DNA of 64,000 nt from Planotetraspora silvatica (lineage in GTDB: Bacteria > Actinomycetota > Actinomycetes > Streptosporangiales > Streptosporangiaceae): the NCBI RefSeq assembly GCF_016863315.1, contig NZ_BOOQ01000021.1, positions 109,432-173,431 of the forward strand, written 5' to 3'. A program made the translations under genes and the position numbers. The notes under the pieces are model-generated. The model did no database searches, was not told where the DNA came from, and saw only the letters and a program-made list of their open reading frames with translations. This document shows, in pieces, positions 53,254-62,003 of this stretch. Positions within the stretch are counted from its first letter, which is position 1; every line of letters starts with the position of its first letter.

Positions 53254-53611
53254 CACGACCCCCTAACGGCGACAGTGACGCAAGATGCGCCAACTGATGC
53301 ATACAGTCAACGTGACCGGCCCGCCGGGTGGAAACGGGCAATCCCAGCAAAGGTCATCACCCGCCGCGATAGCGGGCCTGCCGTCGAGCGCCACCCCTTT
53401 GAATTCCTGGGCGCGACCCAATGCGATCTGCGACGACGATGAGCTTTGCTGACATCGGCCGTGTCCGTTCGCCGGTGGATGTCGTTGACTCGAGGTGCCC
53501 GGCTCCCGCCTTCAGGCGTGCACGCCGGATGTTCACGGCGGGTCGGACAGACCGCACGCTGACCGCCCAAAGGAGTGACGACCCTTTCTCGTCGTGATCT
53601 AGGAGGCGGAA
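53254..53611. other. 358-bp gap between divergent UBP-finger and STAS genes
   Basis: No gene with family character is seen. It should hold the promoters of the UBP-finger/desaturase operon (leftward) and the STAS gene (rightward). It ends in a clear ribosome site AGGAGG just before the ATG at 53612. No strong inverted repeat or repeat array was seen. Confidence 0.55.
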
Positions 53612-54007
53612 ATGAAAGCCGGTGGCACGACCAGCGGACCACGAGGTCCCCTCAACATCATCGGCGGCCACGCCGGCGGACCTTTCGAGGCCTCCGGGTC
53701 CCGCCTGCGCATCACCCCGCCCGTCTGTCCGCAGGGACTCTGGATCGAGGGTGATCTCGACCGCACCACCATGGCGGCCCTGACTCACGCGCTCGCCTCG
53801 CTGGCGAGTGGCGGCAGCCTCTTCGTCGACCTCGGCGGCCTGGTGTTCATCGACGTCGGCGCCCTCCGCGCCCTGGTCACGGCCGCCGCCCGGCTGGAGG
53901 GCGACGACGTTCTGACGTTGCGCTCGGTGCCGCCGCGCGTGCGGCGCCTGCTCGACCTCACCGGCTGGCACGACGCGCCCCATCTCTGTCCGGAGGAGCC
54001 GGCGTAG
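53612..54007 (+). CDS. STAS-domain protein (anti-sigma antagonist-like)
   Basis: 131 residues; AGGAGG just upstream. LRITPPVCPQGLWIEGDLDRTTMAALTHALASLASGGSLFVDLGGLVFIDVGALRALVTAAARL is a STAS domain. In the phosphorylated antagonists the motif reads D-S-S-G; here it is FIDVGALR, so the usual phospho-Ser is a Gly or Val. Either it is a non-switchable variant or belongs to the MlaB-like or DUF-type STAS proteins. No adjacent anti-sigma factor is encoded. A hairpin follows the stop (54050-54083). Confidence 0.85.
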   Translation: MKAGGTTSGPRGPLNIIGGHAGGPFEASGSRLRITPPVCPQGLWIEGDLDRTTMAALTHALASLASGGSLFVDLGGLVFIDVGALRALVTAAARLEGDDVLTLRSVPPRVRRLLDLTGWHDAPHLCPEEPA

Positions 54008-54049
54008 CCACTGCGGCGAGACTCATGAACACGTACGGCTGAACAGATC

Positions 54050-54083
54050 AACGGGTGATCAGGTCCTTGTGGCATCACCCGTT
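54050..54083. terminator. Hairpin between convergent STAS and MarR genes
   Basis: AACGGGTGAT (54050-54059) pairs with ATCACCCGTT (54074-54083) across a 14-base loop and is followed by TT. It lies between convergent genes, so it may serve both. Confidence 0.65.
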
Positions 54084-54106
54084 TCCCCGCGGAAGGCGGA
54101 GGATGG

Positions 54107-54601
54107 TCAGCCGTCGGCGGGGGGCCGGTTGAGCGAGCCCGCCGTTCCCGGCAGGCCGGGACGAGGCCAGGAGCGCCCCTCGTGGTCCTCGACCGCCATG
54201 TTGAACCGGGCCAGAACGCAAGCGAAGTCGGCGAGGTCCTCCGGCGTCCAGTCGGCCAGCACGACACCCAGCCCGTCGGTGGCCCAGGCACGGTCGGCGT
54301 GCAGGCGGCGCAGGCCCTCGGCCGTGATGCGCACCTTGCGCGCCATCCCGCCGTCCGGGTCGGGGATCCGCTCGGCCACGCCGGAGCGCAGCAGCGCCGC
54401 GGTCTGGCGGTTGACCGTCGACGTGTCCAGCCCGAACGCCTCCGCGAGCTGGCCGATCGACATCGGCCCCTCGATCTCGATCCGGCTGAGCAGGAGGTAG
54501 GCGCTGCGTTCTAAACGACCTTTCGTCCCGAACGCGCCCATGGCGACACTGCGGCCGATCAGCCTCAGCTCACGCTCGATTTCCGTGATCTCTCTCTCCA
54601 T
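54107..54601 (-). CDS. MarR-family transcriptional regulator
   Basis: 164 residues from the ATG at 54601, with AGGAGG upstream. A winged helix is seen in RLERSAYLLLSRIEIEGPMSIGQLAEAFGLDTSTVNRQTAALLRSGVAERIPDPDGGMARKVRITAEGLRRLH, followed by dimerisation helices. It is divergent from the MFS transporter gene with a 128-base gap carrying AT-rich imperfect palindromes, so it probably represses the exporter. Confidence 0.93.
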   Translation of the reverse strand: MEREITEIERELRLIGRSVAMGAFGTKGRLERSAYLLLSRIEIEGPMSIGQLAEAFGLDTSTVNRQTAALLRSGVAERIPDPDGGMARKVRITAEGLRRLHADRAWATDGLGVVLADWTPEDLADFACVLARFNMAVEDHEGRSWPRPGLPGTAGSLNRPPADG

Positions 54602-54643
54602 GCCCGCACCTCCTCGTGCCTCGACTGGACCCCACCCCCCGAT

Positions 54644-54677
54644 TATGCATGCTGCACAGCATATGTATGATGCATAT
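54644..54677. promoter_or_regulatory. Candidate MarR operator before MFS gene
   Basis: TATGC (54644-54648) and GCATA (54659-54663) form one inverted pair, and ATATG (54661-54665) and CATAT (54673-54677) a second, overlapping set with a seven-base spacer. The surrounding 35 bases are A+T-rich and sit between divergent MarR and MFS starts. Confidence 0.5.
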
Positions 54678-54729
54678 CGCCTGGTCCGGGGATCCTGGCC
54701 GGGCTTTGTCAACGTCGAGCGGAGACGTC

Positions 54730-56190
54730 ATGAGCACCACCGCCCCCGTATCGCGCACCGGCGCGATCGTGAGCGTGCTGGCCGCCGCCGGAATCACGGT
54801 GTCGGTCATGCAGACCCTGGTCGTCCCCCTCATCCCAGAGCTGCCTCAGCTTCTGCACACCTCGGCGGCCAACGCCACGTGGGCGATCACCGCCACGCTG
54901 CTCGGAGGAGCGGTCGCCACGCCGGTCGTCGGCCGGCTCGGCGACCTGTACGGCAAGCGGCGCCTGCTGCTGATCAGCACCGCCCTGCTGGTCATCGGCT
55001 CGCTGGTGTGCGCGCCCGCGAACTCGCTCGCCCCGATGGTAATCGGCCGGACGCTGCAGGGCTTCGGGATGGGCGTCATCCCCCTCGGGATCAGCATCAT
55101 GCGCGACGTCCTGCCCGCTGAACGGCTGGGCTCGGCCATGGCGATCATGAGCTCCTCGCTCGGAGTCGGCGGCGCCCTCGGCCTGCCGGCGTCGGCCGCC
55201 GTCGCGCAGAACGCCGACTGGCACGTGCTCTTCTGGGGCTCGGGCGCCCTCGGGCTCATCGCGGGCGTGCTGGTCCTCTTCTTCATCCCCGAGTCCTCCG
55301 TACGGGCGGGCGGGCGCTTCGACTTCGTCGGCGCGATCGGCCTGTCCGCGGGACTGCTCTGCCTGCTGCTGCCGATCTCCAAGGGCGGCGACTGGGGCTG
55401 GGGCAGCGGCACCACGCTCGGCTTGTTCGCCGCCGCGGCCGTGATCCTCCTCCTGTGGGGCGCGTGGGAACTGCGCCACACGGCCCCGCTGGTCGACCTG
55501 CGCACCAGCTCACGCCGCCCGATCCTCATGACGAACCTCGCGTCCATCGTGGTCGGTTTCGCGATGTACGCGATGTCCCTGGTCGCTCCGCAGTTGCTGC
55601 AGCTTCCCGAGGCCACCGGCTACGGCCTGGGCCAGACCATGCTCGAGGCCGGACTGTGGATGGCCCCCGCAGGTCTGGTCATGATGGCCGTCTCACCGCT
55701 CGCCGCCAGAATCTCCGCCGCGCGCGGGCCCAAGATCTCCCTGCTCATCGGCGCGCTCGTGATCGCCGGCGGGTACGGCGTGGCGCTCACGCTCATGGGC
55801 AGCGCGTGGGGCGTGCTGGTCTTCGCCGCGGTGATCAGCGGGGGTGTCGGCTTCGCCTACGCGGCCATGCCGGCCCTGATCATGAGTGCCGCCCCCGCCT
55901 CCGAGAGCGCCGCGGCCAACGGGCTGAACAGCCTGATGCGTTCGATCGGCACCTCGACCGCCAGCGCCGTCATGGGCGTGGTCCTGGCCCACATGACCGT
56001 CAAGCTGGGTCCGGTCAGCGTGCCCTCCGAGGCCGGGTTCCGCGCCGACTTCATGATCGCCGCGGGCGTCGCCCTGCTCGCCGCCCTCGTCGTCCTTGCC
56101 ATCCCCGGCCGTGCGGGAGGCGCGCTCGCCCGGCGCACCGCCCGGCAGGGCGCCCAGGACGCCGTCGTGGAAGGGTCCGCCCTCCGGTAG
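54730..56190 (+). CDS. MFS drug-export-type transporter (14 helices)
   Basis: 486 residues from the ATG at 54730 with GGAG five bases upstream. Fourteen predicted membrane helices, the GRLGDLYGKRR loop after helix 2 (motif A of MFS drug/proton antiporters) and RTLQGFGMGVIPLGISIMRDVLPAERLGSAMAI (motif B/C region) place it in the DHA2-like multidrug family. It is divergent from a MarR gene. Substrates are unknown. Confidence 0.93.
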   Translation: MSTTAPVSRTGAIVSVLAAAGITVSVMQTLVVPLIPELPQLLHTSAANATWAITATLLGGAVATPVVGRLGDLYGKRRLLLISTALLVIGSLVCAPANSLAPMVIGRTLQGFGMGVIPLGISIMRDVLPAERLGSAMAIMSSSLGVGGALGLPASAAVAQNADWHVLFWGSGALGLIAGVLVLFFIPESSVRAGGRFDFVGAIGLSAGLLCLLLPISKGGDWGWGSGTTLGLFAAAAVILLLWGAWELRHTAPLVDLRTSSRRPILMTNLASIVVGFAMYAMSLVAPQLLQLPEATGYGLGQTMLEAGLWMAPAGLVMMAVSPLAARISAARGPKISLLIGALVIAGGYGVALTLMGSAWGVLVFAAVISGGVGFAYAAMPALIMSAAPASESAAANGLNSLMRSIGTSTASAVMGVVLAHMTVKLGPVSVPSEAGFRADFMIAAGVALLAALVVLAIPGRAGGALARRTARQGAQDAVVEGSALR

Positions 56191-56205
56191 AGAAACGCGA
56201 CGTGG

Positions 56206-56253
56206 ACGGCGCCGGACCAGGCGGCCCCGTGGTGGGGCGGCGGCCGGCGCCGT
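56206..56253. terminator. Hairpin between convergent MFS and HxlR genes
   Basis: ACGGCGCCGG (56206-56215) pairs with CCGGCGCCGT (56244-56253), with an inner GCCCC...GGGGC pairing in the loop, followed by TT. It lies 16 bases after the MFS stop and before the end of the HxlR gene. Confidence 0.6.
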
Positions 56254-56262
56254 TTCGGCGCT

Positions 56263-56973
56263 TCACGCCATCGCGGGTGTGGGGCGCGGGAACAAGGCGA
56301 GGAACCGCTCGGCGACCCGCCGGTCGCCGAGGAGATCGAGGTCTCCCGCCCGCAGTGCGTCATCGAGGTCACGGCCGCCGAACACCAGGGCTCGCAGTGT
56401 GGCCGGGCCGGTCATTCGCAGAACGGCCGTGCCCGGCACGGCATTCGGCCCGTCCCCGTTCCCGCCCGTATCCGGTCCGGTCCGGCCGAGGGCGACGCGG
56501 CTGAGGTCGACCCTGCCGTCGGCGACCCCGGCGTGGAAGCGGTCGTCGCCCAGCCACAACTCGACCTGGGCCCTGAACTCACCGGCCGCCTCGCCGTCGA
56601 AGGCCGTGCGCATCGCGATGATGAGCGCGTCGGTGCTCAGCTCCCCGTCCGTCGTCATCGGCGCGCGGCTCCCCCAGCGGCCCAGATGGAACAGGACCGG
56701 CTCCAGCTCACGGCCCCAGGCCGTCAGCTCGTACGCCCAGGAGACGGCGGGAGGCCCGAGCCTGCGCCGCCGTACGACCCCGGCCTCCTCCAGTTCACGC
56801 AACCGGTGAGTCAGGACGTTCTGGCTCAAGGCGGGCAGACCGCGGTGCAGACCGGAGAACCGTTTGGGGCCCAGCAGGAGCTCACGGACGACCAGGAGGG
56901 CCCACCGTTCACCGACCAGGTCCAGTCCGCGCGCGATGCCGCACGGGTCGTCATAAGTGCGCTTGCCCGTCAT
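56263..56973 (-). CDS. HxlR-type regulator with SCP2-like C-terminal region
   Basis: 236 residues from the ATG at 56973. The N-terminal 110 residues are an HxlR winged helix (YDDPCGIARGLDLVGERWALLVVRELLLGPKRFSGLHRGLPALSQNVLTHRLRELEEAGVVRRRRLGPP). The remainder (TDALIIAMRTAFDGEAAGEF...VLRMTGPATLRALVFGGRDL) resembles an SCP2 sterol-carrier-like fold, often fused to HxlR in actinomycetes. It is divergent from a hydrolase gene with alternating half-sites in the gap. Confidence 0.88.
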   Translation of the reverse strand: MTGKRTYDDPCGIARGLDLVGERWALLVVRELLLGPKRFSGLHRGLPALSQNVLTHRLRELEEAGVVRRRRLGPPAVSWAYELTAWGRELEPVLFHLGRWGSRAPMTTDGELSTDALIIAMRTAFDGEAAGEFRAQVELWLGDDRFHAGVADGRVDLSRVALGRTGPDTGGNGDGPNAVPGTAVLRMTGPATLRALVFGGRDLDDALRAGDLDLLGDRRVAERFLALFPRPTPAMA

Positions 56974-57004
56974 GGCAGGAGTGTAGCCAAAGCGCTTGCA
57001 TATC

Positions 57005-57030
57005 AGGAGCATCCACTCCTAGGTTAGGAG
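57005..57030. promoter_or_regulatory. Alternating half-sites upstream of HxlR/hydrolase pair
   Basis: AGGAG (57005-57009), CTCCTA (57016-57021) and TAGGAG (57025-57030) alternate in orientation; CTCCTA and TAGGAG are perfect arms with a three-base spacer. They lie in the 119-base gap between divergent starts at 56973 and 57093. Confidence 0.5.
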
Positions 57031-57092
57031 CAGATCCTGAAGTCCAGACTCCTTCCCGACGTCCGGTCCGGCACGAAAGAGGCCCTCAGCAC

Positions 57093-57788
57093 GTGACGAC
57101 CTATGTCCTGATCCCCGGCGCCGCGTCCACCCCCTGGTACTGGCATCGGGTCACCCCTCTGCTGCGCGAACGAGGCCACGACGTCGTGGCGGTCGACCTG
57201 CCGTCCGACGACGACCGCGCCGGACTGGCCGAGTACGCCGACGCCGTGGTGGACGCCGTCGGGGGCCGCACCGGCCTGGTGCTGGTGGCCCAGTCGATGG
57301 GGGGATTCACCGCGCCGATGGTCTGCGACCGGATTCCCGTCGACCTGCTGGTCCTGGTGGCCGCGATGGTCCCGCGGCCGGGTGAGAGCCCGGGTGACTG
57401 GTGGACCGCGACGGGTCAGGAGCAGGCCCGCCGCGAGAACGAGGAACTCGAAGGCCGTGACCCGGACGCGCCGTTCGATCCGGTCACGGCCTTCCTCCAC
57501 GACGTTCCCCCTGAGGTCGCGGCCGAGTCGGCCCATCACGTGCGGGAACAGTCGGGCACACCGTTCGAGAAGCCATGGCCGCTTCCTGCCTGGCCGGACG
57601 TGCCGACGCGGTTCCTGCTCTGCCGGGACGACCGGCTCTTCCCCGCGGCCTTCCAACGGCGCGTCGTCAGGGAACGGCTCGGTTTCGTCCCCGACGAGAT
57701 GGGAGGTGGTCACCTGCCCGCGCTCGCGCGTCCCGGCGAACTCGTCGATCGGCTGGAGGCCTACCGGATCTCGATCAGCGACTCATAG
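57093..57788 (+). CDS. Alpha/beta hydrolase
   Basis: 231 residues from a GTG at 57093. YVLIPGAASTPWYWHRVTPLLRERGHDVVAVDLPSDDD is typical of the short alpha/beta hydrolases related to salicylate/hydroxynitrile lyases, with the nucleophile elbow VAQSMGGFTAPM (Ser about 68), a late acid in CRDDRLFP and His in GGGHLPA. It is divergent from an HxlR regulator. The end overlaps a convergent membrane-protein gene by six bases. Confidence 0.9.
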   Translation: MTTYVLIPGAASTPWYWHRVTPLLRERGHDVVAVDLPSDDDRAGLAEYADAVVDAVGGRTGLVLVAQSMGGFTAPMVCDRIPVDLLVLVAAMVPRPGESPGDWWTATGQEQARRENEELEGRDPDAPFDPVTAFLHDVPPEVAAESAHHVREQSGTPFEKPWPLPAWPDVPTRFLLCRDDRLFPAAFQRRVVRERLGFVPDEMGGGHLPALARPGELVDRLEAYRISISDS

Positions 57789-58493
57789 GGCCGCCAGGAC
57801 GTTCACGACGGCGTGCGCCGCGGACCCGAGCCACCCTTCGAAGGAGACCGCGATCGTCGCGGCGACGCAGAAGGACAGGATGATGCCGCGGACGCCGCCC
57901 AACGGGTTGGCCGGCGGCTCCTGAGGCTCGACTCCCCACCACAACGATCGCGGTTCGAGGAGCAGGTACAGGACGGCGCCGATCTGGCCAAAGGTGAACA
58001 GCCAGAACCAGGCCCACCGATTGCCCACGCGATGCACCTTCGTACGGAGCATCATGACGAACGAGATGATCCAGGCGAGCATCACCAGCCAGCCGAAGGA
58101 ATCCGGGACGCGGAGCGTCCACATGGCGGCGAGCCATCGGGGGTGGGTCAGGCTTTTCGCCCCCACCACGTACGGATACGTCCCCCCGGGCCGGACGAGG
58201 TTGGTCAGGCCGTGCTTCAGGTTGGGATCCACCGAGTGATACCAGGTGAACGGACTGGTGGACCAGCGGAGATCGACATCATGATCGACATGGCGATAGA
58301 TCACGGCGGACACCTGTCCGGCGTACAGCTTCGCGTGGAACTCCGCGGCGGAACGTTCCTGAGGGAGGGCGGCGAAGAAGGCGAGCAGCGTGCCCCACAG
58401 GAGCACGACGAGCAGGACGACCCGGACGAACACCGCGGTGAGCCGGTCCACCTGCCGCGTCACCGGCAGTTCTTGGTACAGCCGCACTCGCAT
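57783..58493 (-). CDS. Multi-pass membrane protein, unknown family
   Basis: 236 residues. Four or so membrane helices: AVFVRVVLLVVLLWGTLLAFFAAL (about 20-43), FGWLVMLAWIISFVMMLR (about 133-150), AWFWLFTFGQIGAVLYLLL (about 161-180) and GIILSFCVAATIAVSFEGWLG (about 204-224). Between the first two is an outer region of about 85 residues with many aromatic and His residues. No family is recognised. It overlaps the convergent hydrolase by six bases. Confidence 0.7.
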   Translation of the reverse strand: MRVRLYQELPVTRQVDRLTAVFVRVVLLVVLLWGTLLAFFAALPQERSAAEFHAKLYAGQVSAVIYRHVDHDVDLRWSTSPFTWYHSVDPNLKHGLTNLVRPGGTYPYVVGAKSLTHPRWLAAMWTLRVPDSFGWLVMLAWIISFVMMLRTKVHRVGNRWAWFWLFTFGQIGAVLYLLLEPRSLWWGVEPQEPPANPLGGVRGIILSFCVAATIAVSFEGWLGSAAHAVVNVLAAL

Positions 58494-58675
58494 CCCCCGT
58501 CGTACTTTTCAGTCAATCAGGGGAATTCTCCGGTCAAAGGTGACGCGGCGCCAGATGAACCGCGCATCGTGTTTCGGCCGCCTCGGCGCAGGCCTGCCGT
58601 ACTCCTGTTCTCCCGGGATGCGGAACCGTGAACTCCTGCCATGATGGGCCGACGCTGAACGAATGGAGTGACCTC

Positions 58676-59434
58676 GTGAGCGACACGTTGCCCGGCGTCC
58701 CAGGCGTCCCAGGCGGCAAGCGGGCCGTGGCACGCTCGGCCGCCGGTTACGAGATCGAGCACCAACTGGTCGCGGGCGGAGCGACCCTCATCGCCGGCGT
58801 GGACGAGGTCGGCCGCGGCGCCTGGGCCGGGCCGTTGGTGGTCTGCGCGGCCGTCACCGATCTGAGCCCGGCGCCGGAGTTGCCCGGCAGGGGCACCCGG
58901 ACGGTGCGGCTCAACGACTCCAAGCTGCTGTCCCCCGCGCATCGCGAGGCGTTCGCCGAGGTCCTGCCGGGCTGGCTCGCCGGTCACGCGATCGGCGAGT
59001 CGAGCCCGGCGGAGATCGACGAGGTGGGCATGACCGAGGCGCTGCGGCGCGCGACCCTCAGGGCGCTCGACGCGCTGCCGCGGCGTCCGGACATGGTGAT
59101 CCTCGACGGCAAGCACGATTTCCTGGGCAGGCCGTGGCGCGTGCGGTGCGAGATCAAGGCCGATCAGCGCTCGGTCAGCGTCGCCGCCGCGTCGGTGCTG
59201 GCCAAGGTGCATCGTGATCGCCTGATGGCGGCGCTGGCCGCCGACCATCCCGCGTACGGCTTCGCCGACAGCGCGGGCTACCCCTCCCCCGCGCATCAGG
59301 AGGCCCTGGCGGCCGCCGGGCCGACTCCGCACCACCGGCTCTCCTGGTCCTACCTCGACGACCTCCCCCAGTGGCGGCACCTCAGGAAGCATCGTGATCC
59401 GCTGGCCGGCTCCGGCCAGATGACGCTGCTCTGA
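58676..59434 (+). CDS. rnhB: Ribonuclease HII
   Basis: 252 residues from a GTG at 58676 with GGAG seven bases upstream. The catalytic DEDD set is visible: [13 protein letters not shown] (Asp, Glu), DSK, LDGKHDF and later [27 protein letters not shown]. The first 15 residues include a short tandem Gly-Val-Pro repeat from GGCGTCCCA copies. RNase HII removes ribonucleotides from DNA and RNA-DNA hybrids. The gene is alone on this strand here. Confidence 0.95.
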   Translation: MSDTLPGVPGVPGGKRAVARSAAGYEIEHQLVAGGATLIAGVDEVGRGAWAGPLVVCAAVTDLSPAPELPGRGTRTVRLNDSKLLSPAHREAFAEVLPGWLAGHAIGESSPAEIDEVGMTEALRRATLRALDALPRRPDMVILDGKHDFLGRPWRVRCEIKADQRSVSVAAASVLAKVHRDRLMAALAADHPAYGFADSAGYPSPAHQEALAAAGPTPHHRLSWSYLDDLPQWRHLRKHRDPLAGSGQMTLL

Positions 59435-59444
59435 TCCCGCGCCC

Positions 59445-60278
59445 CTACTCGGCGAGGAAGGCGAGCAAGGCCTCGTTGACCTGCTCCGGATGCGTCCAGG
59501 CGATGTTGTGCGGGCCGCCCTCGACCTTCACGAACCGCAGATCCTTGATCAGCCCGGGCAGCCGGGCGGCGGTCGCCTCGAAGGGCAGGATGCGGTCGGC
59601 GTCGCCATGTACGACCAGCGTCGGGACGTCGAACTTTGGCAGGTCCTCGCGGAAGTCGGTCAGCCACGCCCCGACACACGCGTAGGTGGCGTGGGCCGAC
59701 GCGTCGGCGGCCACGTTGAAACTCGCCTGCCAGGCCTGGTCGCTGATGCGAGTGCCCGCCAGGACGTCGGTGTTGTAGAAGTTGTCCAGGAAGTCCTTGA
59801 GGTAGGCGAACCGGTCCGCGACGATCGCCTTCTGGATCCCCTCGAAGACCGCTCCGTCGACGCCCTCAGGATTGTCGTCACGTTTGAGCAGGAAAGGCGG
59901 GATCGCCCCCAGCAGCGCGGCCTTCTTCACGCGTGCCGTGCCGTACGTGCCGATGTAACGGGTGACCTCGCCCGTCCCCATCGAGAAGCCCACCAGCACC
60001 ACGCTGTCGAGACCGAGTTCGTCGAGCAAGGTGCCCAGGTCGGCGGCGAAGGTGTCGTAGTCGTATCCGATGGTCGGATGGCTGGACCGCCCGAAGCCGC
60101 GGCGATCATAGGTGATCACCCGGTGACCGGCGGCGAGCAGGACCCTCTGCTGCTTCTCCCAGGAGTGCCCGCTGAGCGGGTATCCGTGGATCAGCACCAC
60201 CGGTTCGCCCGTGCCGTTGTCCTCGTAGTAGATCTCGATGTCGGAGCCGTTCTCCTGACCGACGGCGACTCTGGGCAT
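59445..60278 (-). CDS. Chloroperoxidase-like alpha/beta hydrolase
   Basis: 277 residues with a GGGGGGAAA ribosome site. VVLIHGYPLSGHSWEKQQRVLLAAGHRVITYDRRGFGRSSHP is the typical start of cofactor-free haloperoxidases, followed by the nucleophile elbow VGFSMGTGEVTRYIG (Ser about 98), the acid in VHGDADRILPFEA and His in GGPHNIAWTHPEQVN. These proteins are esterases that can oxidise halides with peracids. Its end is 10 bases from the convergent RNase HII gene. Confidence 0.93.
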   Translation of the reverse strand: MPRVAVGQENGSDIEIYYEDNGTGEPVVLIHGYPLSGHSWEKQQRVLLAAGHRVITYDRRGFGRSSHPTIGYDYDTFAADLGTLLDELGLDSVVLVGFSMGTGEVTRYIGTYGTARVKKAALLGAIPPFLLKRDDNPEGVDGAVFEGIQKAIVADRFAYLKDFLDNFYNTDVLAGTRISDQAWQASFNVAADASAHATYACVGAWLTDFREDLPKFDVPTLVVHGDADRILPFEATAARLPGLIKDLRFVKVEGGPHNIAWTHPEQVNEALLAFLAE

Positions 60279-60514
60279 GGCGTTTCCCCCCGAATCTCAT
60301 GACCACATCGCAGGTTGGGCCGGTGAGACCACGTGGTCCTCCCAACCCAGGATGCCCTCCCACCGGCCGGGTCCGCCGGGCGCCCCGCGTGGCCCGCCCT
60401 TGTCGGCCCACGATCGGATCCGGGGATCGCGTGCCGGCGACAGCGGGCCTGCGTCAGAGGCTCGGGCTCCAGCGCGCCGGGCTACGGTGACCCGAGTTTC
60501 AGCGGGCGGGGGTT

Positions 60515-61462
60515 TCAGCGAGCGGTGCCGAGCCTCGCAAGCAGAGCGGTGAGGGCCGAGCCGAGCGGAGCGTCCAGAGCCACGAGGGCGTGGTCGTCCC
60601 CTCGGGTCGCGCCCTTGTTGATGATCGCGACAGGTATGGCGCGCTCGCCGGCGTGGCGGACGAACCGGAAGCCGGACATCACGGTCAGCGATGATCCCAG
60701 AACCAGCAACGTCCTGGCGTCCCCGGTCAGCGCGTAACACTCGTCGACGCGAGGGCGCGGCACGTTCTCGCCGAAGAACACGACGTCGGGCTTGAGCAGG
60801 CCGCCGCAGCTGTGGCAGTCGACGATCTCGAAGCCGTCGATCTGGTCATCGGCGATCACGGCGTCACCGTCGGGATTGATCACACTCACCTGGGCTCGCC
60901 AGCCGGGGTTGATCTCACGCAGGCGCTGGTCGAGCAGCCCGCGGGCGGTCCGCTGACCGCAGGAAAGGCACATCACCCGGTCGATGGCGCCGTGCAGTTC
61001 GATCACCTGCTGGGCACCCGCGGCCTGGTGCAGGCCGTCGACGTTCTGGGTGATGATCCCGGCGACCAGGCCACGGGCCTGCAACTCCGCGACCGCGTGA
61101 TGACCGGCGTTGGGCGCGGCGCGGGCGATGTGGCCCCAGCCCAGATGGCTCCGGGCCCAGTAGCGGCGGCGGGCTTCCGCGCTGCCGATGAACGTCTGGT
61201 ACGTCATCGGATCGGCCTGCCGCTTTCTGCCGGTCTCCCCTCGGTAGTCCGGGATGCCGGACTCCGTCGACAGGCCGGCTCCGCTGAGGATCACCACCTT
61301 GCCGTCGGCGACGAGGTCGACCAGCGTCCTGAAGTCGGGGCCATCGAACACGTCCGCTTGATCGGTGTGGTCCATGCCACGCGTGCGGTCCGTACGGTCC
61401 GTACCGTCGATGCCACGCGTGCGGTCCGCTTGATCGATGCCGTCCGCGAACGCATCGGACAT
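60515..61462 (-). CDS. Sir2-family NAD-dependent deacetylase
   Basis: 315 residues from the ATG at 61462; a TTG upstream would be longer. NAD motif SGAGLSTESGIPDYRG, TQNVDGLHQAAG and the catalytic ELHG, plus a zinc set (MCLSCGQ...IVDCHSCGG) are in order. The first about 30 residues contain DRTRGIDGT/DRTRGMDHT copies from a 36-base direct repeat (61374-61392 and 61410-61428) not typical of the family. The enzyme would remove acyl groups from lysines. Confidence 0.93.
   Translation of the reverse strand: MSDAFADGIDQADRTRGIDGTDRTDRTRGMDHTDQADVFDGPDFRTLVDLVADGKVVILSGAGLSTESGIPDYRGETGRKRQADPMTYQTFIGSAEARRRYWARSHLGWGHIARAAPNAGHHAVAELQARGLVAGIITQNVDGLHQAAGAQQVIELHGAIDRVMCLSCGQRTARGLLDQRLREINPGWRAQVSVINPDGDAVIADDQIDGFEIVDCHSCGGLLKPDVVFFGENVPRPRVDECYALTGDARTLLVLGSSLTVMSGFRFVRHAGERAIPVAIINKGATRGDDHALVALDAPLGSALTALLARLGTAR
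61374..61428. repeat. 36-bp-spaced direct repeat at start of sirtuin gene
   Basis: ATGCCACGCGTGCGGTCCG occurs at 61374-61392 and 61410-61428, 36 bases apart, in frame, giving the repeated DRTRG(I/M)D segment before the conserved sirtuin core. Confidence 0.75.
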
Positions 61463-61603
61463 AACGCCACGAGGCTCATCTATCGCCCGAGTCACTCCTC
61501 CATGGTGCCCGACATCCGCCCCTGCCCGGGACAACGGCCCCGGCCGCCGAGAGGACGGTCAGGCCGCCGGGAATCGATGATCGCCGACGGTCGTTACCTC
61601 GCC

Positions 61604-61993
61604 ATGAGCGTGATTCCCGATGACCTGGTTGACCTGCTCGAGCGCCCGATTTTCGGCAACCTCGGCACGATCCGGCCCGACGACACCGTGCAGGTGAACC
61701 CGATGTGGTTCGAGTTCGACGGTGATCAGATCCGGTTCACCCACACCACCTACCGCGCCAAGTACCGCAATCTCCAGCACAACCCGTCGATGAGCCTGCT
61801 GATCATCGATCCGGAGGACCCGCTGCGCTTTCTGGAGGTCCGAGGCAGCCTGGTCGACGTCGTACCGGATCCCGAGGGGGCGTTCTACGTGCGCCTCGGC
61901 CGGCGCTACGGGGATCCGGACACGCCGCCGCCGTCGGACAGCAAGGACCGCGTCATCCTCGTGATGGACGTGCAGAAGACCGCGAGGAAGTAG
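61604..61993 (+). CDS. PPOX-class F420/FMN-dependent oxidoreductase
   Basis: 129 residues from the ATG at 61604; an in-frame ATG at 61577 would add nine. VIPDDLVDLLERPIFGNLGTIRPDDTVQVNPMWFEFDGDQIRFTHTTYRAKYRNLQHNPSMSLLIIDPEDPLRFLEVRGSLVDVVPD is a split-barrel PPOX protein, of the F420-binding deazaflavin type seen in actinobacteria. The substrate is unknown. A perfect hairpin (62004-62048) follows. Confidence 0.9.
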   Translation: MSVIPDDLVDLLERPIFGNLGTIRPDDTVQVNPMWFEFDGDQIRFTHTTYRAKYRNLQHNPSMSLLIIDPEDPLRFLEVRGSLVDVVPDPEGAFYVRLGRRYGDPDTPPPSDSKDRVILVMDVQKTARK

Positions 61994-62003
61994 GCGACCC
62001 GAC

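Noticed and set aside
61463..61534. Longer sirtuin from an upstream TTG
   Set aside because: Rare start without clear ribosome site and without family-like residues.
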